The position numbers and the translations under genes were made by a program. From Nitrosospira lacus (GTDB lineage Bacteria; Pseudomonadota; Gammaproteobacteria; Burkholderiales; Nitrosomonadaceae), in NCBI RefSeq assembly GCF_000355765.4, contig NZ_CP021106.3, positions 310,001-374,000 on the forward strand: a stretch of DNA of 64,000 nucleotides, given 5' to 3'. How positions within the stretch are numbered: position 1 is the first letter of the stretch; every line of letters starts with the position of its first letter. Below, in pieces: positions 49,148 through 58,053 of this stretch. The notes beneath the pieces were generated by a model that had not been told where the DNA came from, did no database searches, and saw nothing but the letters and a program-made list of their open reading frames with translations.

Positions 49148-49492
49148 ATGATTACGATTGAAGAAACCGACAATCTCATAAGCGTTGCCGTTTTCGGTGA
49201 ATTCACCCTAGCTGATTATAAGGAATTCGAAGAGCAGGTGATCTACAAATCCCGGTCGGGAAGCCGGATGAATCTTCTGTTGGATTGGCGCGACATGCTC
49301 GGCTATACCGTCGATGTCGCATGGGAAGACATCAAATTCATCCGCGAGCATGGCAGCGAATTCAATCGGATTGCAATTATCACCAATAATCAATGGCAGG
49401 CTTGGGGCGCCTGGGTATCCAATCTTTTCATTGATGCAAGCATCAGGGTATTTAGCGATTACGCCAGCGCGAGGGCATGGGTAGTTGCTTAA
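49148..49492 (+). CDS. SpoIIAA-like (STAS-related) protein
   Basis: 114 residues matching the SpoIIAA-like family: alternating strands and helices with LISVAVFGEFTLADYKEFEEQV, LLLDWRDMLGY and a C-terminal FSDYASARAWV. Members are small cytoplasmic or lipid-binding STAS-fold proteins of undefined role. It lies 41 bases after the Rieske gene and probably shares its transcript. Confidence 0.85.
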   Translation: MITIEETDNLISVAVFGEFTLADYKEFEEQVIYKSRSGSRMNLLLDWRDMLGYTVDVAWEDIKFIREHGSEFNRIAIITNNQWQAWGAWVSNLFIDASIRVFSDYASARAWVVA

Positions 49493-50139
49493 CATTGTTT
49501 GTCTTCGTGCTTAACGAACGGAAGAAAGCCAAGAATGAAAGGGCGTGACAGATATCCACCCGAAATCCTTTAATCCGGGTTCCGGAATCATCACAAAAGT
49601 GGTCGATACAATCACGCGTCCAGTCCCTTCTATCCAAATGTGATTTCATGGCAGGTTCTTCATCTGCACAATTTCTGTTGATTATTGATTAATTAACTAT
49701 GAAGAAAATTTTTGTTGCAAAAAAACGACACATTTCTCCTCCATTCTCCAAAATCTCTTTATATTGATCCCCAACTCGTCCAAAATGGAACCTGTTACTC
49801 TTATATGCGACAGGTGGGGGCTCATAAATATCTCAATGTCATTTCAAATACCGAGAAACTGGCGCTTTATCCGTCTTTTAAGGACTATATGAGCAGCAGC
49901 CAATATTGCCTTGACAGAGAAATCCGCCATAATATAAGCTCGGAAGTTAATTTTATTAACACTTATGATTGTATTAGTGAGTACTTGTTATCACAGTAAT
50001 TATTCTAGGTATTGAAGGAAAAGATTAAAATTTCAAATCAAGCCGTGAATAGATTAACAACCACAACCAGTGCGTATCCGACCGGAATCCTTTACATTAT
50101 AAAAAAATGACTAGTCCCATTAATTTGGAGGGGAAGACC
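49493..50139. other. AT-rich intergenic region before the acyl-AMP ligase
   Basis: About 650 bases, clearly AT-richer than the flanking genes. It contains one open frame of 95 codons (listed separately) and otherwise nothing I can name. It probably holds the promoter of the lipid cluster; TACATTATAA just before 50107 resembles a -10 box. Confidence 0.4.
49712..49999 (+). CDS. Possible small unknown protein
   Basis: 95 codons from a TTG with no Shine-Dalgarno. Composition is rich in Ser, Tyr and Asn, no signal peptide or domain is visible, and codon use is unlike the neighbours because the DNA is AT-rich. It may be spurious. It is listed because nothing else occupies this stretch. Confidence 0.2.
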   Translation: MLQKNDTFLLHSPKSLYIDPQLVQNGTCYSYMRQVGAHKYLNVISNTEKLALYPSFKDYMSSSQYCLDREIRHNISSEVNFINTYDCISEYLLSQ

Positions 50140-51966
50140 TTGAGTTCAACAATAGCGAAGTTGAACGCTCCGCTAACGCAAGCGTTTAATCCTCAATTGT
50201 CAGGCGAGTCGCCGATAGCAATAACTCCAACACCGACTTCCAACACCCAAACTCAGAGATTAGCTGATTTTGAGACATTAACGGCTGCTTTAGAATACGC
50301 GGCGTCAGGGAATGCTGGATATAACTTCTACGATGCCAAGGGGAATTTACGCTCGGTCCTTTCCTATCAGGCGCTAAGGCAAAATGCCCGTGTTTTGGCC
50401 CGGCGTTTAGCGGGCCTTGGCCTGGTTCATGGTGATCGCGTAGCACTTATTGCCGACACCACCCCCGAATTTGTCGAATTATTTTATGGGTGCCGCTACG
50501 CGGGACTGATTCCTTTTGCAATGCCGGTTCCGGTCAACCTTGGCAGCCACACGGTGTATGTTCAGCAGCTCCGGGGAATGCTCGAGGGCGGTCAGGCAAG
50601 TGCAGCATTGGCCAATGCAGACTATATAGGCTTTCTTGAAGAGGCTGCCGAGGGATCTCAAGGGTTGAGATGGGTGGGTACACCTGAGCAGCTGGGAGAG
50701 CTCCCCGCTCCCGAGATGTCGCTGAAAGCAAATCATCCTGACGAAATCGCCTATCTTCAATTTACCTCAGGCAGCACTCGTATTCCGCGCGGAGTCATCA
50801 TTACCGAGCGGGCCTTAATGAGCAATCTGCAAGGAATTGTGCGTAATGGCCTGGAGATACGTTCCGGTGATCGCTGTGCGTCATGGCTGCCCTTTTATCA
50901 TGATATGGGGCTGGTGGGAATGGTCATGGCACCCATGGTGGCGCAAGTTTCGGTCGACTACCTGGCTACCCGTGATTTTGCAATCCGGCCTCTGCAATGG
51001 TTGCGCTTGATCAGTCGAAATCGTGCTACCGTCGCATTTAGCCAGCCATTTGGCCTCAAACTTTGCACCCTGCGAGTTCGTGATTCGGATCTGGAAGATC
51101 TTGATCTTAGCAGTTGGCGTGCGGCGGGTGTCGGTGCGGAGATGATCCGTCCGGATACCTTGAGAAATTTCGCTGAAAAATTCGCCCCGGCGGGTTTTGA
51201 CGCACGAGCCTTTCTACCGTGCTACGGACTGGCTGAATCGACGCTAGCCGTTACCTTTTCTCAGGTTGGCCGTGGCTTTCAAAGCTTGCGGGTTGATGCT
51301 GGCACGCTGGTAGATAAAAAGATGGCGGTCCGCTTACAAGCGGAAGGCAGAAAATATAGCGAATTTGTAAATTGTGGCCGCCCCTTGCCCGGGCATACCG
51401 TCAAGGTTGTGGACGATGCCGGGTTGACTCTGCCTGATTTGAGAGTAGGCAGCGTATTGGTATATGGTAGTAGTATTATGACGGGCTATTTCAATAATCC
51501 GGAGGATACTCAAAAGACTCTCCGTCCTGGTAACTGGCTGGATACCGGCGACCTTGGCTTCCTTTTTGAGGGAGACCTGTATGTTACCGGGCGCCGTACG
51601 GATGTCATTATTGTCAATGGACGTAATATCCGTGCCCAAGATATCGAAGAGCTTGCCGAACAGCAACCGGAGGTGAGGGCCCGTGAAGCATCCGCCTTTG
51701 GTATAACCGATGCCAATGATGTTACGACGATCGTATTGGTTATAGAGTGCCGCTTGACCTCCATAACGGATCGGCAGTCTCTTACCAGCCGGTTGCAACG
51801 GCTGGTGTATATGGCATTTGGTGTTAATTGTCTGGTTGAGCTAGTTTCGCCACACACTTTGCCCCGTACCTCATCCGGCAAACTGTCGCGTTTTGCGGCG
51901 CGCCAGGGTTTCATACAGCGGACAAATCTGACAGACCAGCTATCTGCCGAGTCCGGGGACAAATAA
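50140..51966 (+). CDS. Fatty acyl-AMP ligase / acyl-ACP synthetase
   Basis: 608 residues of the adenylate-forming superfamily. The ATP loop YLQFTSGSTRIPRG (about 206-219) and LPFYHDMGLVGMV, typical of fatty acyl-AMP ligases, are present; YGLAES, WLDTGDLGF and the C-terminal catalytic Lys in TSSGKLSR follow. It should activate a fatty acid as acyl-AMP and load the ACP encoded two genes downstream. I choose TTG 50140 because GGAGGGG lies 6 bases before it; an in-frame ATG at 50107 has no Shine-Dalgarno. First gene of the ceramide-like cluster. Confidence 0.9.
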   Translation: MSSTIAKLNAPLTQAFNPQLSGESPIAITPTPTSNTQTQRLADFETLTAALEYAASGNAGYNFYDAKGNLRSVLSYQALRQNARVLARRLAGLGLVHGDRVALIADTTPEFVELFYGCRYAGLIPFAMPVPVNLGSHTVYVQQLRGMLEGGQASAALANADYIGFLEEAAEGSQGLRWVGTPEQLGELPAPEMSLKANHPDEIAYLQFTSGSTRIPRGVIITERALMSNLQGIVRNGLEIRSGDRCASWLPFYHDMGLVGMVMAPMVAQVSVDYLATRDFAIRPLQWLRLISRNRATVAFSQPFGLKLCTLRVRDSDLEDLDLSSWRAAGVGAEMIRPDTLRNFAEKFAPAGFDARAFLPCYGLAESTLAVTFSQVGRGFQSLRVDAGTLVDKKMAVRLQAEGRKYSEFVNCGRPLPGHTVKVVDDAGLTLPDLRVGSVLVYGSSIMTGYFNNPEDTQKTLRPGNWLDTGDLGFLFEGDLYVTGRRTDVIIVNGRNIRAQDIEELAEQQPEVRAREASAFGITDANDVTTIVLVIECRLTSITDRQSLTSRLQRLVYMAFGVNCLVELVSPHTLPRTSSGKLSRFAARQGFIQRTNLTDQLSAESGDK

Positions 51967-51973
51967 CCGGCAT

Positions 51974-52888
51974 ATGTCGGGCTCATGGGTGGCAGTGACC
52001 GGAGCCACCGGCTTTATTGGTAGCGTACTTTTAAAATCCCTGATCAAAGAGGGATGGAAGATCAAGGCATTGGCCCGCCACCCTCGTGCCAATGATGAGT
52101 TTACGCAATGGATTGAAGGTGATTTAGACAATCTGGATGCATTGCGGAGTCTCGTTGAAAATGTTTCTGCTGTCGTACATTGCGCAGGCCGGGTTCGAGG
52201 CAGTTCCCTCGAGGATTTTATCGCCACCAATGTCGAAGGCACGAGCAACCTTGTGCGGGCTTCAATACAGCAGGCCTCGCCGCCTCGCTTTCTTCTTATT
52301 TCTTCTCTGGCTGCCAGGCAACCGGAACTTTCTTGGTACGCAACCAGCAAGCGCATGGCTGAGCAGTTAGTGATTGACCATTCACATATCATGCCGTGCG
52401 CGGTTTTCCGTCCGACCGCGGTGTATGGCCCGGGTGACAAGGAAATGAGCCCGCTCTTCAGAGTCACACAGCGTGGCATATTACCCATGGTGGGGAAAGC
52501 TGCTATGCGCTTTGGCTTATTGCACGTCAATGATTTGGTGGACGCTATTCTCTGCTGGCTCTCGACCCAGGCTCCCGTCAACGGCGTCTATGAACTTGAT
52601 GACGGACTGCCGGGGGGCTATGACAGCCAAACTGTCGCAGCCATTGCGCAGGATGTCTGGAAACGGCCGGTCCGCTGTCTCTTTTTGCCGGCACCACTCG
52701 TTTCGCTGGTCGCTAACATTAACTTGTGGTCGGCACAGATACTGCGTTACTCGCCGATGTTAACCCCCGGGAAAGTTCGAGAACTACAACATCCGGACTG
52801 GGTCTGCGATATTACGCCTCTAACCCAGGCGCTTCCAAATTGGCGACCTCGCGTTCGCCTGCGCGATGCCTTACCTCAGGCAATATGA
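51974..52888 (+). CDS. NAD(P)-dependent SDR, candidate ceramide reductase
   Basis: A 304-residue extended SDR. GATGFIGSVLL (10-20) binds the nucleotide; the catalytic Ser lies in LLISSLA (about 110) and Tyr122/Lys126 in WYATSKRMAE. It sits 7 bases after the acyl-AMP ligase and before the ACP. In Caulobacter sphingolipid genes an NAD-dependent epimerase-like SDR (CerR) in the same order reduces the 3-keto group of ceramide; I infer that role here. An alternative is a sugar epimerase acting on a glycolipid. Confidence 0.8.
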   Translation: MSGSWVAVTGATGFIGSVLLKSLIKEGWKIKALARHPRANDEFTQWIEGDLDNLDALRSLVENVSAVVHCAGRVRGSSLEDFIATNVEGTSNLVRASIQQASPPRFLLISSLAARQPELSWYATSKRMAEQLVIDHSHIMPCAVFRPTAVYGPGDKEMSPLFRVTQRGILPMVGKAAMRFGLLHVNDLVDAILCWLSTQAPVNGVYELDDGLPGGYDSQTVAAIAQDVWKRPVRCLFLPAPLVSLVANINLWSAQILRYSPMLTPGKVRELQHPDWVCDITPLTQALPNWRPRVRLRDALPQAI

Positions 52889-52924
52889 TTTTCTATAACA
52901 ATCAGATCGATTCAGAGTTGAGCC

Positions 52925-53176
52925 ATGTCTAACGATTACAGCGATATCCTTCAGAAACTTTGTCATCATCTTAGGCAGTTTACTGGTCCTGAGGTGGAAA
53001 TTACGCCGCAGACTGATCTCATTAATCAGCTCGCTATTGATTCTGTCAAATTATTGAACCTGATTATGGAAATCGAGGATGAGTTTGATATTTCCGTGCC
53101 GCTGAACGCTCTCGCGGATGTTCAGACGGTTCATGAACTTGTAAATTTGATTCACCAGATAAAATTGGGCAAATAA
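52925..53176 (+). CDS. Acyl carrier protein
   Basis: 83 residues. The phosphopantetheine site is Ser40 in AIDSVKLLNLIMEIED, and the four-helix ACP pattern is complete. The DSV rather than DSL motif marks it as a specialised carrier, not the fatty-acid-synthase ACP. It would carry the acyl group from the ligase to the adjacent PLP enzyme. Its stop shares one base with the next start (TAATG), showing tight coupling. Confidence 0.9.
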   Translation: MSNDYSDILQKLCHHLRQFTGPEVEITPQTDLINQLAIDSVKLLNLIMEIEDEFDISVPLNALADVQTVHELVNLIHQIKLGK

Positions 53177-54363
53177 TGAGTTTGCTGGATAAACTGGATG
53201 CTGTTGCCGCAGCGAGAAAGGCCTTGCTACCCGAGGGTGTTGATGTTTTTGGCATACCCATAGGACAGATTTATTCTGCGACAGAGGCAAAAATCGGTGA
53301 TCGCCGCATACTTTTCCTGGGCACGAACAACTATCTCGGACTGACCTTTGCGCCGGAATGCCTGCGAGCGGCGCACGAAGCGCTTGAAAGCGAGGGCACC
53401 GGTACCACGGGTTCGCGCATGGCCAGCGGAAGTTATGGCGGGCATCGTGCGCTCGAACGAGAGTTCGCGAATTTTTATAACTGTCTGTCATGCATTGTTT
53501 TTACAACGGGTTATCAGGCAAATCTCGCTACCATCTCTGGCCTTGCGGGAGCTGGTGACGTGGTGCTCATTGATGGCGACTCTCATGCAAGCATCTATGA
53601 CGGATGCCGCTTGAGCGGAGCCGAGATAATCAGGTTTCGTCACAATGATATGACGGACCTGGATAAGCGTCTCCGCCGCCTGGGAGAGCGCTCGCGCTCG
53701 ACACTGATCATTGTCGAGGGTATTTACAGCATGCTGGGCGACCGGGCGCCGCTGGCAGACATTGTCAGATTAAAAGATGCCTACCACAGCACCCTTCTTC
53801 TCGACGAGGCGCATTCTCTCGGAGTTCTGGGCCGGACAGGCCAAGGTTTGGTGGAAGAAACCGGGCTCATTGGCGGAGTCGATTTCATCACGGGTACCTT
53901 CAGCAAAAGTCTCGGTGGCATAGGAGGCTACTGCGTAAGTAATCATCCCCAACTCGATCAGTTACGCTATGTCAGCCGACCGTATATATTTACGGCATCA
54001 CCCTCACCGGCCACCATCGCATCGACGCGGGCAGCACTCAAATTACTGCATGACGGTACCGGACTGCGTGAGCAGCTTTGGAAAAATGCGCACCAGCTTT
54101 ATTCAAGACTTCAGGAACTTGGCTATCAGCTCGGGCCGGAGCCCAGCCCTATTGTTGCAACCATACTTGATACCCCACAGCAGGCGCTGGCTTTATGGAA
54201 TGGCCTGCTCGAACATGGTATCTACGTCAACCTGATGCTGCCGCCTGCGGCACCGGATGGCAAATCGTTGGTACGTTGCAGCGTAAGCGCAGCTCATACC
54301 AGTGAGCAAATGGATTATGCCGGTCAGGCTTTTGCCGAGCTGCGCGGAACGATTTTTCAATAA
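53176..54363 (+). CDS. spt: Alpha-oxoamine synthase, serine palmitoyltransferase-like
   Basis: 395 residues, PLP fold type I. His137 (DGDSHASIYDG) should stack on PLP. Asp210 and His213 (LLLDEAHSLGVLG) contact the cofactor, and Lys244 in TFSKSLGGIGG is the Schiff-base lysine. The family includes KBL, AONS, ALAS and SPT. The neighbouring ACP and acyl-AMP ligase favour SPT (L-serine plus acyl-ACP giving 3-ketosphinganine) over biotin synthesis, as no other bio genes are nearby. The substrate remains inference. Confidence 0.85.
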   Translation: MSLLDKLDAVAAARKALLPEGVDVFGIPIGQIYSATEAKIGDRRILFLGTNNYLGLTFAPECLRAAHEALESEGTGTTGSRMASGSYGGHRALEREFANFYNCLSCIVFTTGYQANLATISGLAGAGDVVLIDGDSHASIYDGCRLSGAEIIRFRHNDMTDLDKRLRRLGERSRSTLIIVEGIYSMLGDRAPLADIVRLKDAYHSTLLLDEAHSLGVLGRTGQGLVEETGLIGGVDFITGTFSKSLGGIGGYCVSNHPQLDQLRYVSRPYIFTASPSPATIASTRAALKLLHDGTGLREQLWKNAHQLYSRLQELGYQLGPEPSPIVATILDTPQQALALWNGLLEHGIYVNLMLPPAAPDGKSLVRCSVSAAHTSEQMDYAGQAFAELRGTIFQ

Positions 54364-54500
54364 AATTCCCGCTTCTTCCGGTTTGTTTCATGATATGACA
54401 TGCAGAAATCATCCTCTTGTTCCAATCACATAATGGTTCTCATCGCGCTGTATCGATTTTGAATCCGAAGAATAGATAATTATTAAATTCATGAAACGGC

Positions 54501-56249
54501 ATGCGTACTCTTCTTACCTATAGCATGGTTTTTCCTCGGCGCAGCGCCTACGTGCTGGTGGCGCTGCTGGCCGCAGGCATTGCTGAGGGACTCAGTTTGA
54601 CCGCTCTTCTCCCTCTACTTTCGATCGCGATAGGCGGGACGGGAGACTCGGATATCGGCCGGATTATAGTGGATACCCTGCAGGGGATTGGGATTGAACC
54701 CACAATAGGCGTCATGCTATTGATTATCGTCGGTGGCATGCTTATCAAAAGCTTGATACTGCTGTTAGCCAACAGGCAGGTTGGCTATACCGTAGCGCAT
54801 GTCGCAACCACTCTGCGCCTGGAATTCATCAAGGCGCTGCTTGCCAGCCGCTGGCAATATTATTTGCGCCAACCCATAGGTTCACTTGCCAATTCGGTTG
54901 CCACAGAAGCATATCGGGCGGCAAATGGCTTTGAGCATAGCGCCAACGTTCTCGCCCTGGCAATGCAAGTGCTGGTCTATTCAATTGTGGCCTTGTTTAT
55001 TTCATGGCAGGCAACCCTTACCTCTCTTCTCATCGGCATGATCCTGCTCCTGGCGCTGCACCGCCTGGTACGCGCCACTCGCAGAGCAGGCTCTAAGCAG
55101 ACGCATTTGATACGTCATCTATTGACTTATCTTTCCGATATTCTCAGCTCGGTAAAATCATTAAAGGCCATGGCGCGGGACAACGTGGCCGATGCCATTC
55201 TCCGTGATCAGACCCAGCAACTGGAGAAAGCTACGCGCCGGGAAGTCATGAGCAGAGAAGCTTTATTAGCCTTGCAGGAGCCCATACTTGCCGCCTTGAC
55301 GGCGAGTGGCTTATATCTGGCGCTCGTAATGTGGGAACTTTCATTACCTGAGGTAATGGTAATGGCCTTTCTGCTGACCCGTATCCTTGGCTTACTCAAC
55401 AAAACACAACGGCGTTATCAACAACTCACCGCGCAGGAAAGCGCTTATTGGGCGATGCGGGCAGCGACTGAAGAAGCGCAGGCCGCAGCTGAAAGAACTA
55501 CCGGGACCCTGCAACCCACCCTGCAACAGGGGATCAGCCTTAAGCATATAAGCTTCGATTATGGGGCAAAATCGATATTTCGTGATCTCAACATCGAGAT
55601 ATCCGTGAAATCGTTCACCACCATCACGGGAACGTCAGGGGTGGGAAAAAGCACGCTGCTCGATCTTCTCTGCGGTCTGGCTGAACCCAAGTCGGGGCAA
55701 ATCCTGATCGATGGCGTATCGCTGCATGAAATTAACTTGCGTCAATGGCGATACATGATAGGTTACGTATCTCAGGAAACCATTCTGCTCCATGACACTA
55801 TTCTGAACAATATTCTTGTCGGTGCGCCTGATCTGGCTTATGCCGATGCGGAACGGGCACTACGCCAGGCGGGTGCCTGGGATTTCGTCAACGCTCTCCC
55901 GGAAGGCTTGCAGACCGTGGTGGGTGAACGCGGAGGACTTCTGTCAGGCGGGCAACGTCAGCGCATAGCAATTGCCAGAGCGCTCGCCCATCAGCCGCTT
56001 TTCCTGCTCCTGGATGAGCCAACCAGTGCCCTCGATCCAGATAGTGAACGGATAATTTGTGAAACGCTACAGAGGCTGGCACAGAATTTCACCATCATCG
56101 CAGTATCTCATCAGCCTGCGGTGGTCAATGCTGCCAACATCGTCTATGCCCTCTCAAAAGGCAAAGCCGAACGCTTACAACGCTCTCCTGACAGCGATGA
56201 TCATTCAGAATCGCTGGTAATTTTGAATGTTGTTGCTGACAACACTTAG
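54501..56249 (+). CDS. ABC exporter, fused permease/ATPase
   Basis: 582 residues, a half-transporter of the MsbA type. Six helices (about 1-300) include ALLAAGIAEGLSLTALLPLL and LLIIVGGMLIKSLILLLA. The ATPase has Walker A TGTSGVGKST (about 376-385), signature LSGGQRQRIAIARAL and Walker B LLLDEPTSAL. It lies 137 bases after spt on the same strand. A lipid or glycolipid flippase for the product of this cluster is the simplest reading. Confidence 0.88.
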   Translation: MRTLLTYSMVFPRRSAYVLVALLAAGIAEGLSLTALLPLLSIAIGGTGDSDIGRIIVDTLQGIGIEPTIGVMLLIIVGGMLIKSLILLLANRQVGYTVAHVATTLRLEFIKALLASRWQYYLRQPIGSLANSVATEAYRAANGFEHSANVLALAMQVLVYSIVALFISWQATLTSLLIGMILLLALHRLVRATRRAGSKQTHLIRHLLTYLSDILSSVKSLKAMARDNVADAILRDQTQQLEKATRREVMSREALLALQEPILAALTASGLYLALVMWELSLPEVMVMAFLLTRILGLLNKTQRRYQQLTAQESAYWAMRAATEEAQAAAERTTGTLQPTLQQGISLKHISFDYGAKSIFRDLNIEISVKSFTTITGTSGVGKSTLLDLLCGLAEPKSGQILIDGVSLHEINLRQWRYMIGYVSQETILLHDTILNNILVGAPDLAYADAERALRQAGAWDFVNALPEGLQTVVGERGGLLSGGQRQRIAIARALAHQPLFLLLDEPTSALDPDSERIICETLQRLAQNFTIIAVSHQPAVVNAANIVYALSKGKAERLQRSPDSDDHSESLVILNVVADNT

Positions 56250-56496
56250 CATGCTGGGCAAGAAAACTGCATTGGAGACACGCCCGTCCAGGGATGAACC
56301 GTCGATGGAACTTGCAACCTCCATCACTCATGATCTTTCGCAACCGTTTTCTATGATCCCGACTCCTGCGGCTGGGCAGGGTGGGAGTATGCGATTTGGG
56401 TGCGGGGTATGATTCGGCTAACGAGCATGCATCAATCAGGGCGGATACCTCCACACTGATTGGCAACGAGAAGAAGTGTACTGATTGAGATCGGCA

Positions 56497-56537
56497 ACTG
56501 TCTGACCCCAAACACGCTACCGGTTTGGTCAGACAGT
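56497..56537. terminator. Inverted repeat between convergent genes
   Basis: ACTGTCTGACC (56497-56507) pairs perfectly with GGTCAGACAGT (56527-56537) and a further AAAC/GTTT inside lengthens the stem. It lies 4 bases from the stop of the His-rich gene and follows the ABC exporter, as a bidirectional terminator would, but has no T-run. Confidence 0.45.
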
Positions 56538-56541
56538 AATA

Positions 56542-57138
56542 TCAGGAAGCTTTTACAGTCGGCCGGCGGCGCAGCCAAAAAAAGGCTCCGATACCCGCTA
56601 CACCCAGCAATAACGCGATCTCCGTCACGCCAAAACCCGAGCCATGTCCGCCGTGACCCCCTCCCCCGCCAACATGTACCGGAATGCGCACCGCCGTGGT
56701 CATCTTGCCGGCCTTCTCTGTCTCCAGCAGCACCGCATATTGGCCAAGTTCCTCCAGGTTCACTGTAAATGCAATGCTTCCGGACGGATATTGTTTGGCA
56801 GGCACGGACAGGATTTCATGTCCCCCTTCCCCATGTCCTTCCATCACAAGGCGGATTGCAATGGGGATCTCGCGAGACTCGGGATCTGTCAAATCCACCG
56901 AAAAATACAGTTCACCTATTTCCGGAACATGATCACAATACGCATGAGTGGGTGGGAGATCGCCTTTCGGTTTTTCATAAGCACTGAAAGCCACGGGAAA
57001 GGCTCCCGTTTTGATGGCACAGTCTCCTGAATGATGGCCTTCATGAGCGAGCATCAGTTGCGCATGAACTGGCACCGCTGTCAGTGCCACCAACATTGTG
57101 CATGCCAACCCCACCACTCGCTCAAACATTCTATTCAT
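56542..57138 (-). CDS. Exported His-rich protein with C-terminal membrane anchor
   Basis: 198 residues, family not recognised. A signal peptide (1-26, ending VHA) leads to a mature N-terminus LAHEGHHSGDC, then THAYCDH and an Ig-like beta region. A Gly/His linker (GGGGGHGGHGSG) follows, and the chain ends in one hydrophobic helix and RRRP. The clustered His and Cys suggest copper or zinc binding. The tail resembles GlyGly-CTERM sorting signals. It is opposite in strand to nirK and about 900 bases away. ATG 57138 is supported by GGAG 7 bases upstream. A periplasmic copper-handling role is my inference from residues and neighbour. Confidence 0.75.
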   Translation of the reverse strand: MNRMFERVVGLACTMLVALTAVPVHAQLMLAHEGHHSGDCAIKTGAFPVAFSAYEKPKGDLPPTHAYCDHVPEIGELYFSVDLTDPESREIPIAIRLVMEGHGEGGHEILSVPAKQYPSGSIAFTVNLEELGQYAVLLETEKAGKMTTAVRIPVHVGGGGGHGGHGSGFGVTEIALLLGVAGIGAFFWLRRRPTVKAS

Positions 57139-58053
57139 AATATCTCCGGTTTCAAATCCGCAAATTAATCGTATGTCCAGCATTTTAGGTGGACAATATA
57201 GTCGCGAATTGTATACCAAACTCACTGCGAATAGGAAGCAGTGTATGGCCGGAAATCCGCAAACGGCCGAGCTTAGCGAAATTTTGCCAATCCGGGCACA
57301 AATATGGCAACTGACATTTTTTGGTTATGGCGGTGCGGTGTATCGTTCTTTCGGCCCAGTTGGTTCGGATATCCTTATCGCCGCCGGGATAAAAAGCCTC
57401 GTCCGGATGGCCATGCCGAGACGACTTTCCTGCCTTTCCTGTCGCCGCCATTACATGCCAGATGAGGCTGCGGAAATTTTATGATAACTACATTTAGTCA
57501 GATCTGATTTCACCTCCGCAAACTCCAGGAAATTCCGTTTCCCTCGAAATCCTTTCGGGCTTTCAATGAACGCTATAAATCCGCCGCCAATATTTATTTG
57601 GTCACGAAATGCCATGATATTTGGGGGGAATATTAGCCCATGGAAACGCGCGTCGAGATTCAACTCAGCATGGACAGGTATATGTTAAAGCTGTATAGTT
57701 GCCGAGCCTTCGCTCTTTAGGGCATCTCTAAGAATTCGAATATAGTGGCAATGGGTTATTGCTCCTCGATCGCCAAATGAGAATATTTTCCTGCCTGCCG
57801 GACCTGCGCGGCGAGAGGTTGTTTGCGCCCCTCGCCCCTTATGGCTGTTGCGGGTCGCTGCGGGCAAGCGCGTTGCCGAGGTTGCTGACTGGGCACGGGG
57901 GATGAATCCAGGCGAGTGCGCGCAAGGATCTGGCCGGGAATCGAGTTTTTAGAGATGCTCTTCAGAAAAGGGTGAGATGTTAGCCATAGAATGCCGGGCG
58001 GAAAGAAATGGCGCATGGATATGCGCGGTAAATAAACATTTATGGAGGGAAAC
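57139..58053. promoter_or_regulatory. Upstream region of nirK
   Basis: 915 bases between divergent genes without a supported CDS; several short frames exist but none has a ribosome site. It should carry the nirK control region. I could not identify a clean FNR or NsrR palindrome by eye. GCAAT-N5-ATTGC near 57753-57767 is the nearest short inverted repeat. Confidence 0.4.

Noticed and set aside
57098-57484. Plus-strand frame of 128 codons overlapping the His-rich gene start
   Set aside because: Starts inside the opposite gene, no Shine-Dalgarno, no recognisable sequence.
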